Made by a program: the position numbers and the translations under genes
Notes under the pieces: model-generated
Seen by the model: only the letters and a program-made list of their open reading frames with translations
Told to the model about the DNA's origin: nothing
Databases searched by the model: none
Part shown: positions 28,381 through 37,892 of the stretch, one piece after another
Layout of the letters: every line of letters starts with the position of its first letter
Numbering within the stretch: position 1 is the first letter of the stretch
Source of the DNA: Nannocystis sp.
GTDB taxonomy: Bacteria > Myxococcota_A > Polyangia > Nannocystales > Nannocystaceae
Length of the DNA: 64,000 nt
Assembly: GCA_016712315.1 (NCBI GenBank)
Contig: JADJRG010000013.1
Span: forward strand, 2,764,001 to 2,828,000
Reading direction: 5' to 3'

Positions 28381-31300
28381 TCAGCGGATCGGCTTGGTGC
28401 GGACGGTGTCCTCGTCGGGGGCGGCGGGGGCGTCGTCCGGGTGGCTGGGGGCCTCGATGAAGGTGGTGCCGCGGTCGCGCTCGATCCGGCCGAGCGCCTC
28501 GGTGGCCCAGTTGGCGAGGCTGTACTCCTTGGCGGACTCGAAGTCGGCGAGCATCTCCTCGAGCTCGCGGCGGGCGCGCGGGCTCTGGCCGCGGAGGTGG
28601 GCGAGCTCGGCGTCGAGCAGGCGGAGCTGCTGGACGGCCATGTGCTCGCCCTGGATCTGCTGCATGTCGGCCTTGGCGTCGGCGAGCATGACGGCGCCCT
28701 CCTCGACGTGGCCGAGGCGGGCGAGGGTGTAGCCGAGGAAGCCGCGGTTGAGGTTGACGTGGAAGTCGTAGCCGTGGAGCCCGGCGAGGCGGATCGCCTC
28801 GCGGAAGGCGTCTGCGGCGGCCTCGTGCTCTCCTGACCGAAGGAGCAGGTCGCCGAGGTTGTGCAGCGGGGGGATCAAGAGGCGGGTGGTGTTCGCGAGG
28901 CGCAGCTCGTCGATCGCCTGCCGGGTCTCGGGGATCGCGCGGGCGGCGTCGCCGCTGAGCACCGCGAGGAAGGCGATCCCCGACAGATAGGCGCGGCGGT
29001 GGATGACCGGGACGCGGGCGGCGATCGGCCGGGCCTCGTCGTGGAGGCGGCGGGCCTCGTCGTGCTGGCCGCCGATCGAGAGGCAGCGGAGGCGCACGCC
29101 GATGACGTAGGTGACGTCGACGTCGCTGGCGCCCGGGAGCGCGCGGAGCTGCATGGCCTCGCCCGAGTAGCGGAGCGCCTCCTCGACCTCGCCGGCGAAG
29201 ATCAAGACCTCGGCGCGGCGGTTGGCGATCCGCAGCTCGAGGCCGCGATCGCGCGCGAGCTTGGCTGCCTCACCGGCGCGGCCGAGGCGCTCGAGCGCGC
29301 GCTCGGCGGCGCGCGCGGTGTCGAGCGCGAAGCGGTCGACGAGGCCGAGCCAGAAGAGCGACTGCGCGCGGTAGTCGCCGAGCAGCTCGGCGACCAAGAC
29401 GCCGGCCTCGTAGTGGGCTGCCTCGCGCTGGAGGTCGTCGAGGGCGCCGGCCGCGTGCTCGAGCAGCGCGAGCATGGCGCTCAGCAGGCGCGGAAGCGCG
29501 GCGACGCGGCCGTAGCGGCGCAGGCGAGCGATCAGGCGCTCGAGCACGTCGGCGGCGAGCTGCGGCTCGGAGGCGGCGATCAAGGCGTCGGCGGCGCGCT
29601 CGAGCTCGTCGACCGACTCGAGCCCGGCGGCGGCGTCGTCGAGCAGGCGGGCGCGCAGGTAGGTGAGCTTGGGGTCATGGACGCCGAGCTCGGCGATCCG
29701 CTCGGCGAGGTCGAAGCGGGTCTCGCTGAGGGACTCGCCGTAGCGGCTGCGTACGGCCTCGCGCACCGACTCGTGGGCGAGCGCGACGACGCCCGAGCCG
29801 AGCGCGGTGTTGCGGATCAGCAGGCCCTCGCTCTCGAGGCGGTCGAGGGTGCGGCGGAATCGCTCGCGGCGGAGGTCGCTGAGGTCGGCGAGCTTGTCCT
29901 CGTCGATCGGCGCCTCGACGAGGTAGAGGATGCTGGCGACCTCCCAGGCGCTGCCGCCGAGGGCGTCGAGGCGGGCCTCCGAGCGCTGGGCGAGGCTCTT
30001 GTGGAGCTGCTCGGCGGCGACCGAGGAGGCGCGTAAGACCCACGAGTCGGCGTCGCGGACCAGGATCGACTCCTCGATCAGGGCGCGCAGGGTCTCGCGG
30101 AAGGAGAGCGGGTGGCCGCCGGTCAGCTTCTCCAGCATCGACGCGAGATCGGCGAGCACGGGGATGTCGCCGAGGATGCCCTGAAGGACAGCTTGCATCT
30201 CCTTGTGGGTGAAGGGGCGGAGCTGCCAGAGCTCGGCGAGCTGCTCGCGGACGACGGCGTCGAGGGTGGGCCGGAGGCGGCCGTTGGGCTCGGTGGTCAG
30301 GCAGAGGAGGATCCGCGCCTCGTTGTGGTCGATCGCGCGGATGAGCTGCTCGACGGTGGTGCGCATCGCCTCGCCGCCGCGGCCGAGCTCCGAGAGGTGG
30401 AGGACGAAGGGGCGCTCGGCGGCGCAGCGGACCAGGAATTCGGTGATCTGGCCGGAGAAGGCGTCGTCAGAGCGGCGATCGCGGGCGGCCTGGACGAGCT
30501 CGGCGTGGCGCTGGACGGCGGCGCTGCGGTCGCTGAGGGCCGTGGCGAGCTGGAGGACGAGCGGCCCGAGCGAGCCGACGCTGCCCTCGGCGGACCAACA
30601 ATTGCCGTCGACGAAGACGCCGTCGCCGAGCTGGACCTCGCGGCGCAGCTCGGCCATGAGGCGGTGCTTGCCCATGCCCTCCGGCGCCTCGATCACGACG
30701 GTGCGGACGAGGCGGCCGCGCGTGGGCCGGAGATCGCGGGCCTGCGCCTCGGGGCGGAGGATCTCGACGGCGCGGGTGAGCAGGATGTCGAGGTAGCCGG
30801 CGCGGTCGACGAAGGGGAGGTGCTCGACGAGCACGCGCGCGAATTCGCGGCGATCTTCGACGCTGGCGAGGCGGCCGCGGATCTGCGCGCTCTCGCGGCG
30901 TAGCAGCTCGAGCACGATGCTGCGGGCGCTCTGCGGGCGGCGGCTCGGGTCCGGCTCGAGCATGCGGCCGATCAGCTCGGCGATCACCGGGCTGGTGAAG
31001 GGGAGCAGCGCGCCCGCGAACTCGGGCCGCCAGTCCATCTGGTGCCGCAGCGCCTCCTTGAAGTCGCGCGAGGGGAAGGGCTTCTGCCCGCGCAGCGCGG
31101 TGTAGAGGGTCGCGGCGAGGGCGTAGATGTCGGAGCGGCCGTCGGTGGGCTCGCCGCGGATCTTCTCGGGCGCGGAGAAGCCAGGGGTGCCGTGGACCTC
31201 GTACTCCTCGGCGGCGGCGGCGGTCGGCCGCCGGAGCACGCGGGCGAGGCCGAAGTCGATGATCTTGGCCTGCGGCGGGGCGCCTTCCGACTCGGGCGGG

Positions 31301-31905
31301 AGCACGAGCACGTTGCTGGGCTTGATGTCCTCGTGGACGAAGCCGAGCGTGTGGATGTAGTCGAGGGCGCGCGCGAGCTGGACGAAGACCTCGACGACGA
31401 CGGCTTGCGGGGCCCCCTTGAGGTACTCGCCGAGCGAGAGGCCGTGGATCAGCTCCTGGGTGAAGAAGAAGCTGTCCTGGGCGTCGCAGCGGCCGAAGTC
31501 GTAGACGGCGGCGAGGTTGGGGTGGTGGAGCTGGGTGAGGAGGCGAAACTCGTCCTTGAAGCGGACGGTGGCGTCGTCGATGAGGCCCTGGGAGTTGCCG
31601 AAGGAGCGGCTGATCAGCGCGGTCTTGCGCAGCGGGTCGCTGTAGCGGCTGATGCTCGAGCTGGGCGGCTGGAGCAGCGAGCGCGCGGCGACAGAGCGGG
31701 TCCCGGGCTCGGCGCTGATGTCGTGGCGGATCACCTTGAGGGCGACGAGGCGGGCCTCGAGCTGGTCATAGGCCTCATACACGGCGCCAAAGCCGCCCCG
31801 GCCGAGCAGGCGGCGGATCTTGTAGCGGCCGGCGATCGTCTCCGGGAGCGGCTCGTCGCTGATCTCGTCGCCCGTCGTGGGCATTTCGGGCGCTTCGGTG
31901 CTCAT
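28381..31905 (-). CDS. Giant Ser/Thr kinase with AAA-like and TPR regions
   Basis: A 1174-residue multi-domain signalling protein. Residues about 25-355 are a Hanks kinase: LGRGGFGAVYEAYD, VALKVIRHD, FVHEDIKPSNVLV, IIDFGLARVL, GFSAPEKIRGE. Arg of HRD is replaced by Glu (HED), and about 55 Ser/Arg-rich residues are inserted between the VALK strand and the helix-C Glu (RFKDEF). A STAND/AAA-like region follows, but its P-loop is degenerate (EAPEGMGKHRLM, no Ser/Thr after Lys). The C-terminal 500 residues are helical TPR-like repeats. The architecture resembles the myxobacterial kinase-ATPase-TPR regulators. Catalytic Asp is retained, so activity is possible. Confidence 0.88.
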   Translation of the reverse strand: MSTEAPEMPTTGDEISDEPLPETIAGRYKIRRLLGRGGFGAVYEAYDQLEARLVALKVIRHDISAEPGTRSVAARSLLQPPSSSISRYSDPLRKTALISRSFGNSQGLIDDATVRFKDEFRLLTQLHHPNLAAVYDFGRCDAQDSFFFTQELIHGLSLGEYLKGAPQAVVVEVFVQLARALDYIHTLGFVHEDIKPSNVLVLPPESEGAPPQAKIIDFGLARVLRRPTAAAAEEYEVHGTPGFSAPEKIRGEPTDGRSDIYALAATLYTALRGQKPFPSRDFKEALRHQMDWRPEFAGALLPFTSPVIAELIGRMLEPDPSRRPQSARSIVLELLRRESAQIRGRLASVEDRREFARVLVEHLPFVDRAGYLDILLTRAVEILRPEAQARDLRPTRGRLVRTVVIEAPEGMGKHRLMAELRREVQLGDGVFVDGNCWSAEGSVGSLGPLVLQLATALSDRSAAVQRHAELVQAARDRRSDDAFSGQITEFLVRCAAERPFVLHLSELGRGGEAMRTTVEQLIRAIDHNEARILLCLTTEPNGRLRPTLDAVVREQLAELWQLRPFTHKEMQAVLQGILGDIPVLADLASMLEKLTGGHPLSFRETLRALIEESILVRDADSWVLRASSVAAEQLHKSLAQRSEARLDALGGSAWEVASILYLVEAPIDEDKLADLSDLRRERFRRTLDRLESEGLLIRNTALGSGVVALAHESVREAVRSRYGESLSETRFDLAERIAELGVHDPKLTYLRARLLDDAAAGLESVDELERAADALIAASEPQLAADVLERLIARLRRYGRVAALPRLLSAMLALLEHAAGALDDLQREAAHYEAGVLVAELLGDYRAQSLFWLGLVDRFALDTARAAERALERLGRAGEAAKLARDRGLELRIANRRAEVLIFAGEVEEALRYSGEAMQLRALPGASDVDVTYVIGVRLRCLSIGGQHDEARRLHDEARPIAARVPVIHRRAYLSGIAFLAVLSGDAARAIPETRQAIDELRLANTTRLLIPPLHNLGDLLLRSGEHEAAADAFREAIRLAGLHGYDFHVNLNRGFLGYTLARLGHVEEGAVMLADAKADMQQIQGEHMAVQQLRLLDAELAHLRGQSPRARRELEEMLADFESAKEYSLANWATEALGRIERDRGTTFIEAPSHPDDAPAAPDEDTVRTKPIR

Positions 31906-32070
31906 GGACGGCGCAGGCTGGCAGCGGCCAAAGGGTAGTCGCAGGTGCTCCGGCTCACAATGGGGCGGACGCGGCAGTATTCCACAGGCGCCGCGAGGGT
32001 TGGGGCGCGGCCTCGGCGCCCCTGAGTGAGCTTGCAGCCGTTAAGCGCGGCGCTTGTAGGGCGAGGTCGC

Positions 32071-32898
32071 TCAAAGGGTCCGGGGCCCCCAGGTCGGCGG
32101 TTCACCCGCGCGGATCGCCGCGAAGGCGGCGCGGCCGCGGGCGGCCTCTCCGTGATCGACGCAGCGCTCGTAGGCGGCGGCTTCGACGGCGAGGCGGGCC
32201 TCTTCGGGCTGGCCGAGGGCGTCGAGCAGGCCGCGCTTGAACGCCGCGATCGCGGTGGGTGAGCGGCCGCGGAGGCGATCGGCGAGCTCGCGCGCCCGTT
32301 GAAGGCCGCGCCCTAGGTCGGGCACGAGCTCCTGGGCGAGGCCGATCCGGGCGGCCTCGGCTCCGTCGATGGGCTCGCCGGTGCAGCCGAGGCGCAGCGC
32401 GTGGGCAGGGCCGATGAGGTGGGCGAGCTCGGCGGTGCCGCGGGCCCCAGGGATGATGCCGAGGCCGGTCTCGGGGAGGGCGAAGCTGGCTCCGGGTGTG
32501 GCGAGGGTGTAGTCGGCGGTGAGGATGAACTCGAGGCCCCAGCCGAGGGTGACGCCGTGGCTGAGGGCGATGGTGAAGATCGGCAGGCGGCGGAGGCGCT
32601 GCATGAGGCGGCGCTGGTCGTGGACGTGGGCCTTGACGCGGGCGTCGTCCCAACCTGCTCGCTCGGTGACGTCGGCGCCGGCGATGAAGATCGGCTTGCC
32701 GCTGGCGCTCACCCGGCGGCTGGTGGTGCACAGGCAGGTGACCGCGGGCTCGGCCTCGATGTGGTCACAGAGCGCGGCGAAGGCGGCGAGCTGGCGGCTG
32801 CCGATCTCGTTGGCCTTGCCGTGGTCGAGCTCGAGCACGAGGAGCTGGTGCTCCGCCTCGTAGCGGGGGTGGAGGAGGTCGAAGGGCGCGAGATCCAT
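32071..32898 (-). CDS. Enoyl-CoA hydratase/isomerase family protein
   Basis: A 275-residue crotonase-fold enzyme. The oxyanion-hole strand is KPIFIAGADVTER and the second oxyanion segment is GVTLGWGLEFILTADYTLA. The two catalytic glutamates of classical hydratases are both present (GLE in that segment and FALPETGLGIIPGARG). Cytoplasmic, probably fatty-acid or amino-acid beta-oxidation. It lies alone between two other minus-strand genes with a 7-bp GC hairpin (32002-32022) downstream that might aid termination. Substrate chain length cannot be told. Confidence 0.88.
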   Translation of the reverse strand: MDLAPFDLLHPRYEAEHQLLVLELDHGKANEIGSRQLAAFAALCDHIEAEPAVTCLCTTSRRVSASGKPIFIAGADVTERAGWDDARVKAHVHDQRRLMQRLRRLPIFTIALSHGVTLGWGLEFILTADYTLATPGASFALPETGLGIIPGARGTAELAHLIGPAHALRLGCTGEPIDGAEAARIGLAQELVPDLGRGLQRARELADRLRGRSPTAIAAFKRGLLDALGQPEEARLAVEAAAYERCVDHGEAARGRAAFAAIRAGEPPTWGPRTL

Positions 32899-32952
32899 CG
32901 CCGGCAGGGTACGGGAGGCCGCCGCCGTCGCGGGCGCGCGGCCGCCGTGAGC

Positions 32953-33558
32953 TTATTCTCGCGCGGCGAGGAGGCGCTGTAGATCGGCGGGGGTGTCGAT
33001 GTTTTCGAAAATCGCGGGGTCGTCGACCGGGCGCTCGCGGCGGCGGCCCGCCTCGGCTTGGCGGCGCAGCCAGGCGCGGGGGCCGTCGGCGGGGGCGAGG
33101 CTCCGTAGCTCAGCGAAGCAGGCGGAGGGGTAGAGGATCGGGTGGCCGCGGCGGCCGCGGCAGGCAGGCTGCCAGATCGCGGCGGGGTCGTCGGCGTGGG
33201 CGGCGGCGAGGGCGGTGAGGGTGGCGAGGGCGAGGTGCGGGCGGTCGACGGTGAGCACGAGGGCGCCGCTGCTGGCCGCGGGTAAGGCGGCGAGGCCGGC
33301 CTGGAGGCTCGATAGCTGTCCTAAGGGCCATGTTTCATTGTAGACCTCGAGCGCGGGGGCGAGCGCCGCCGGGTCGAGGCGGGTCGCGCCGCTGACGGCG
33401 AGGATCGGCGCGCACTGGGCGGCCGCGGCGAGCTCGATCAGGCGGCGGAGGAAGGTGCGGCCGCGGTAGACGAGCTGCGCCTTGGGAGCGCCCATGCGCG
33501 TCGAGGCGCCGGCGGCGAGGATGATCGCGGCGAGCGGTCGCTCCCGTCTATTTGTCAT
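32953..33558 (-). CDS. MobA-like NTP transferase (MocA type)
   Basis: A 201-residue nucleotidyltransferase. The nucleotide-binding signature is IILAAGASTRMGAPKAQLVY; GQLSSLQAGL, VLTVDRPHLAL and GHPILYP follow in the order seen in MocA/MobA-like cytidylyl- or guanylyltransferases for molybdopterin. The family is also used for other sugar- and cofactor-activating reactions, and no molybdenum-cofactor gene is near, so the substrate is open. ATG 33558 is preceded by AAGGAG at a six-base spacing (plus ctcctt 33565-33570). An inverted repeat lies just upstream at 33574-33589. Confidence 0.82.
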   Translation of the reverse strand: MTNRRERPLAAIILAAGASTRMGAPKAQLVYRGRTFLRRLIELAAAAQCAPILAVSGATRLDPAALAPALEVYNETWPLGQLSSLQAGLAALPAASSGALVLTVDRPHLALATLTALAAAHADDPAAIWQPACRGRRGHPILYPSACFAELRSLAPADGPRAWLRRQAEAGRRRERPVDDPAIFENIDTPADLQRLLAARE

Positions 33559-33573
33559 GGCGATCTCCTTGGT

Positions 33574-33589
33574 ATGTCCTGAAGGACAT
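33574..33589. promoter_or_regulatory. Inverted repeat ATGTCCT-GA-AGGACAT
   Basis: Seven-base arms atgtcct (33574-33580) and aggacat (33583-33589) flank GA. It lies 15 bases upstream of the nucleotidyltransferase ATG, overlapping the likely leader. Beyond it (33608-33648) is a purine-rich plus-strand tract of mainly G and A. It may be an operator. Related but imperfect motifs occur elsewhere (27342, 33317, 18616). Confidence 0.3.
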
Positions 33590-33648
33590 GCTCGCGTGAC
33601 CTGCCTAGAGAACGGGGGAAGGGGGGAAGGATCGAGAGATAGAGAAAT

Positions 33649-34860
33649 TTAAAAAAATGAGGCGTCGGCGGGCCACCAGCCGGCGGGGGCGCGCAGCCGC
33701 GAGAGGGCGCGGGCGCGGTGGGCGTCGAGGATCGTCTGATAGAAGCGGGTGATCCGGTCGAAGACGGCGGGCCAGGCGTGGGCCGCGGCGATCCGCTCGG
33801 CGAGGGCGGGCTCGGGGCGCGGGTCGGCGAGGGCGCGATCGATGGCGGCGGCGAGCGCCGCGCTGTCTCCTGGGTGGAAGGTGCGGCCGCCGCCGTAGCG
33901 ATCGATGAGCTCGGCCGCGCCGCCCGCGGCCGGGGCGACGACAGGGGTGCCGCAGGCGAGGGCCTCGAGGGTGGTGAGTGAGAAGGTCTCGTGGGCGCCG
34001 AGGGCGAGGAAGAGGTCGGCGCTGGCGATCAGCTCAGCGACCTCGTCGCGGCTGAGAGGGCCCTCGTGCAGGGTGATCGCGTCAGGGTTAGCGGCGCTGA
34101 CAGCGGCGACGCGGGCGCGCTGGGGGCCGTGGCCGGCGATGACGAGGCGGCGGCGAGCGCCGACGATCTGAGGAGAGGCCGCGAGGAGCAGGTCGACGCC
34201 CTTCTCCGCGGAGAGGCGGCCGATAAAGAGGATGAGCTGATCGCCTTGGGCGACGCCGAGGCGGGCCCGGGTGGCCTGGCTGCGGCGTGATGGGCGAAAA
34301 CGCTCGGTCTCGACGCCGAGCGGGGTATGGAAGAGGCGATCGAGGCCGAGCGCGCCGAGGCGGCGCAGCACGTGCTCGCTGGCGCCGAAGGTGGCGCTCA
34401 TGCGGCGGTAGATGAGGCCCATGTGGCGGCGCGCGAGGCCGCCGGCGAGGGCGGCGAGGGCGGGCAGGCGGGCGAGGGCGGGCTCGACGTAGGTGCCGGG
34501 GTAGTCGGCGTGGACGAAGCCGACGGTGGCGACGTCGCGGCCGCCGAGCGCGGCCGGCACGAGCCAGGGGAGCAGGTAGGGGCTGCCGATCTCGATGAGG
34601 TCGGGGGCGAAGTCGCGGAAGACGCGGGCGAGGGCGCGGCGGCTGGTGATCACGCGGTAGCCGGCGCCGCCGATCGGCCGGGCAGGGAGCTCGTAGACGA
34701 GGGCATGACCGACGCGGCGCACGGCCTCGCGCTCGCCAGGGACGAGCAGGGCGTAGGCGTGCTGCGGCCGCTCGGCGAAGTACTCGAGCTTGCGCTCGTG
34801 ATAGACGCGGACGCCGCCGCCGGTGGGCGAGTAGAAGTTGTTGACGTCGCAGATCCGCAT
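33649..34860 (-). CDS. Glycosyltransferase family 4 protein
   Basis: A 403-residue GT-B glycosyltransferase. N-terminal acceptor domain: MRICDVNNFYSPTGGGVRVYH, with the Gly-rich loop. The donor domain has ILFIGRLSAEKGVDLLL, HGPQRARV, and the catalytic E-x7-E region in GAHETFSLTTLEALACGTPVV. It transfers a sugar from a nucleotide donor, typically for surface polysaccharide, lipopolysaccharide or glycolipid. No polysaccharide cluster adjoins. It shares orientation with the winged-helix gene upstream (12 bases). Confidence 0.9.
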   Translation of the reverse strand: MRICDVNNFYSPTGGGVRVYHERKLEYFAERPQHAYALLVPGEREAVRRVGHALVYELPARPIGGAGYRVITSRRALARVFRDFAPDLIEIGSPYLLPWLVPAALGGRDVATVGFVHADYPGTYVEPALARLPALAALAGGLARRHMGLIYRRMSATFGASEHVLRRLGALGLDRLFHTPLGVETERFRPSRRSQATRARLGVAQGDQLILFIGRLSAEKGVDLLLAASPQIVGARRRLVIAGHGPQRARVAAVSAANPDAITLHEGPLSRDEVAELIASADLFLALGAHETFSLTTLEALACGTPVVAPAAGGAAELIDRYGGGRTFHPGDSAALAAAIDRALADPRPEPALAERIAAAHAWPAVFDRITRFYQTILDAHRARALSRLRAPAGWWPADASFF

Positions 34861-34872
34861 CGCGGCGGGGCG

Positions 34873-35544
34873 TCAGCGCTTGATCGTGTAGTAGGTGCCG
34901 CGCCCCATGCCGTGGCGGGCGAGGCGGTCGTTCTTGACGAGCTGGCCGATGTGGAAACGGAGCTTGCGCCGACCCATGCCGGTCGACTCCTCGAGCTCTT
35001 GCATGGTCGCTTGTTTGAGCCTTCGGACCATCGGCAGGAGCAGCTTGGCGGCCTGCTCGATGCTCATCGCTTCGCCGTCGGGGTCCTCCGGGACGGCGAC
35101 GCGGCGGCTGGGCGGGGCGGCCTTGCTGGGTTTGGTCGGCGCGGCGGGTTTGGCGAGCGGCGCCGACTTGGCGAGCGGCCGCGCGGCGGGCGGGGCGAGG
35201 TGGCTGGTCCTCCGGCTGGCGGGCGGGGGCGGGGCGGGCGGGGGCGGGGCGGGCTTGGAGGCCTTGGCGGGGGGCGCGGTGGCTGGCGCGGGCTGGTGCG
35301 GGCGCGCTTCGACGGGGGCGGTGCGGGGCGCTGGCGCGCCGCCGCGGAGGGCGCTGGCGAGGTCGGCGAGGCAGAGATCGCCGATGGTGTCGCTCCAGCC
35401 GAGGTGCGCGGCGGCGTCGACGATCTCGCCGAGGGTGGTCTCGGGATCGAGGTCCGTGGCGAGCACCTCAAGCACGGCGCGCTCGCGCTCGGGGATGAGA
35501 TGACGGCGGAAGGAGTCGTCAAAGCCAGGTGTGGTGCGCGACAC
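34873..35544 (-). CDS. Winged-helix protein with Pro/Ala-rich linker
   Basis: A 223-residue cytoplasmic protein started at GTG 35544. The N-terminal 65 residues are a helical domain (ERERAVLEVLATDLDPETTLGEIV). A long linker of Pro, Ala and Lys follows (about 70-150). The C-terminal 70 residues read LPMVRRLKQATMQELEESTGMGRRKLRFHIGQLVKNDRLARHGMG, a good winged helix-turn-helix followed by GTYYTIKR. It is probably a DNA-binding regulator. It immediately precedes the GT4 gene in the same orientation, 12 bases apart. Confidence 0.72.
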   Translation of the reverse strand: MSRTTPGFDDSFRRHLIPERERAVLEVLATDLDPETTLGEIVDAAAHLGWSDTIGDLCLADLASALRGGAPAPRTAPVEARPHQPAPATAPPAKASKPAPPPPAPPPPASRRTSHLAPPAARPLAKSAPLAKPAAPTKPSKAAPPSRRVAVPEDPDGEAMSIEQAAKLLLPMVRRLKQATMQELEESTGMGRRKLRFHIGQLVKNDRLARHGMGRGTYYTIKR

Positions 35545-35601
35545 GGCGCGGACTATAACAGCAGCCGCGCGCGCCCGCTCAAGGCGATCGCCGCGCTCTG
35601 C

Positions 35602-37728
35602 TCAGCCGGCTGGCGCGGCGGGGCCTGGGAGCTCCTCGGCGCTCGGATCTTCTGCGTCGGCGGCGATGGGTTTGGCGACGTAGCCCTCGATCGGGCTCTT
35701 ACGCTTGCCTTGGATCCGGCCCCTCAGGACCTCGACCGGGATCGGCCGGGTCACCTGGTAGCGGTAGCCGCGGGTCTTGAGGCTGAGCTTGTATTGTTTG
35801 TCCTCCCACTCAAACTCGCGGCCGAAGCCGAGCTTGGTCTGGCCCTCGCGCACGAACTCGCGGTGCTGGAGGATGAAGGAGAAGAGGCGGACGGCGCTCA
35901 TGTTGTAGAGGCGGTGGCAGCCGTGCGAGTAGCGGCGGAGGATCGACATGTAGTCGACGCTGCCGTGGGTGCGGATCTGGTTGTCGAGCTCGGCGGTGAC
36001 GTTGCCCTCGGCGTCCTTGACCTCGCGGATGTGGTACGCGGCGACGAGGCCGTAGGCGGAGGCGTAGCCGGGGCCCATCTCGTCGTAGTTGACGACGGTG
36101 CGGACGGCGCCGTCCTTCCAGCGGCGCTTGAGCAGCTCGCGCGGCGGGGTCGAGGCCGGCGGGATCCAGGTGGGTCCGGCGACGATCTCCTTCCAGACGC
36201 GCTCGCCGACGTCGGAGTCCTTGTACTTGTACATCTCCTCGCCGTTGTTCATCTCCATGCGCCAGGAGCCGATGGTGGTCGGCCAGCGCAGGAGGGGGAT
36301 CTTTTGCCCCTCGTAGTTGGTGTAGAGGGTGAGCCGCGGCTTGCGCTCGCGCGGCTGGGCGAGGCGGCGGCCGCTCTCGTCGAAGGGGAGGTCGTACCAG
36401 ACGTCGCCGCGATCGATGACGACCTCGAAGTCCATGTCTTCGCTGTAGTACTCGGGGAGCGCAGGCATGCGGACGGCGACGAGCAGCTCGGCGAAGCCGC
36501 TGGGTTGGAGATCCGAGAGGAGGTCGAGCTGGCGGCGCGCTGACTCGGGGGTGGCGAGGTCGAGGGCCTCGATCACGCGCCCCCGGACCTCGCTCGCCAT
36601 GTCGCGCAGCGGCTGGCTCTCGCCGGACTTGTCCTTCCACACGAAGTCCTTCTTCCAGCGGCCGGCGCTGCCGTCCTCGAGCACGCTGGCGCCAGCGACG
36701 GCGCGCTCCTCGAGGACCCGCAGGAGGCGGGCGTGGGTGATCTGCTCCATGGTCATGCCGAGGGCGGCGACGTTGTCGCGGGTGAAGTGGCCCCAGCCCA
36801 TGATCGCGTGCTTCTTTTCAAACGCGGCGAGGGCGTGGGTGGTGGCAGAGTCGAAGACGCCCGGCTCGTACTTGCCCTTGCCCTCGCCGCTGGCGAAGAG
36901 CTGCTCGCAGCGGAAGCGGCGCTGGGCGTGGTCGATGATGTCGATCTCGTCCTGGAGGAGGCGCCAGGACTTGTACTGGCCGCTGAAGCGAGGATCGGCC
37001 TCGGCGGCGGCGAGATCCTCAGGGTCGAGCTTGGCCTTCTTGAGCTTCTTGGATAGGTCGCTGCGCAGCCACTTGGCCTTGCGGACCTTGGCGGCGCCCT
37101 TCTTGCCGGCCTCGTAGGCGATCACGCCCGAGAAGCGGGCGAAGACGGCGGGGTCGAAGCCGGCGGCGTCGAGGCAGCGCTGGATCTCGGCGTCGACGCT
37201 CTTCCACTCGCCGTGGATCACAGAGAGGGTGGGGGGGATCCCGTAGAGCTCGAGGTAGTTGCGCTCGTGGGCGCGTAATGGCTCGCCTTCGGCGTCGATC
37301 CGGTCGCTGGCGAGGCCGATGTAGCGGGCGCGGTAGTCGTTGGCGGCGAGGTCATCGGCGCCGACGGTCTTCTCGCTAAAGATGTAGGGGACCCAGCCGT
37401 CGCTGAGGTCGACGATGGTGTAACCCTCGCCTTCAGCGGCGGCGATCTCGGCCTTTCGCGGCTTCTTTGGGTCTTCGTCGAAGATCCAGGCGACCTTGGC
37501 GGGGTGCTCGCGTTGGCTGACTTTGGCCAAAGCGAGGGTGGGCGGGCGCTTTGTGGGGGCCTCAGCGCCGCCCGCGGCGGCCTCGGCGGGGCGCGCGAGG
37601 GCTGGCTCCCCGGTGGGATCTTGGGTCGGTCCGGCGCTGGAGCACGACCACGACGGCGCGAAGGCGAGGCCGCAGAGCGCGAGAGATCGCCTAAAATTGG
37701 GCCGGCTTCGACGGGTGCGGGCTGGCAT
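35602..37728 (-). CDS. Large L,D-transpeptidase with peptidoglycan-binding-like domain
   Basis: A 708-residue exported YkuD-family protein that probably crosslinks or attaches proteins to peptidoglycan. From ATG 37728 the N-terminus is MPARTRRSRPNFRRSLALCG with a signal-like core and Cys near residue 31 (SWSC, not a canonical lipobox). A peptidoglycan-binding-like segment reads GVFDSATTHALAAFEKKH. The YkuD active site is RTHGSVDYMSILRRYSHGCHRLYN with nucleophile C604, an SHGCHR variant of SHGC[IV]R. Most YkuD proteins are 150-500 residues, so about 350 residues of unassigned Lys/Glu-rich sequence are unusual. Confidence 0.85.
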   Translation of the reverse strand: MPARTRRSRPNFRRSLALCGLAFAPSWSCSSAGPTQDPTGEPALARPAEAAAGGAEAPTKRPPTLALAKVSQREHPAKVAWIFDEDPKKPRKAEIAAAEGEGYTIVDLSDGWVPYIFSEKTVGADDLAANDYRARYIGLASDRIDAEGEPLRAHERNYLELYGIPPTLSVIHGEWKSVDAEIQRCLDAAGFDPAVFARFSGVIAYEAGKKGAAKVRKAKWLRSDLSKKLKKAKLDPEDLAAAEADPRFSGQYKSWRLLQDEIDIIDHAQRRFRCEQLFASGEGKGKYEPGVFDSATTHALAAFEKKHAIMGWGHFTRDNVAALGMTMEQITHARLLRVLEERAVAGASVLEDGSAGRWKKDFVWKDKSGESQPLRDMASEVRGRVIEALDLATPESARRQLDLLSDLQPSGFAELLVAVRMPALPEYYSEDMDFEVVIDRGDVWYDLPFDESGRRLAQPRERKPRLTLYTNYEGQKIPLLRWPTTIGSWRMEMNNGEEMYKYKDSDVGERVWKEIVAGPTWIPPASTPPRELLKRRWKDGAVRTVVNYDEMGPGYASAYGLVAAYHIREVKDAEGNVTAELDNQIRTHGSVDYMSILRRYSHGCHRLYNMSAVRLFSFILQHREFVREGQTKLGFGREFEWEDKQYKLSLKTRGYRYQVTRPIPVEVLRGRIQGKRKSPIEGYVAKPIAADAEDPSAEELPGPAAPAG

Positions 37729-37892
37729 GATGACTCGGCAGCTTAGCCCGGGCCGCAGCGGCCGCCAAAGAGCCGCCGAAGTCGCGGCGCGGCGCGGCGT
37801 CGGGGAGCGCGGAGTCGGCCGCTGAGGCCGCGGCGCCCTCCCCGGCGGAACTTGCCAAGTGGCCGCTGGGTATGCCAGGGTCACTCTCCAGT

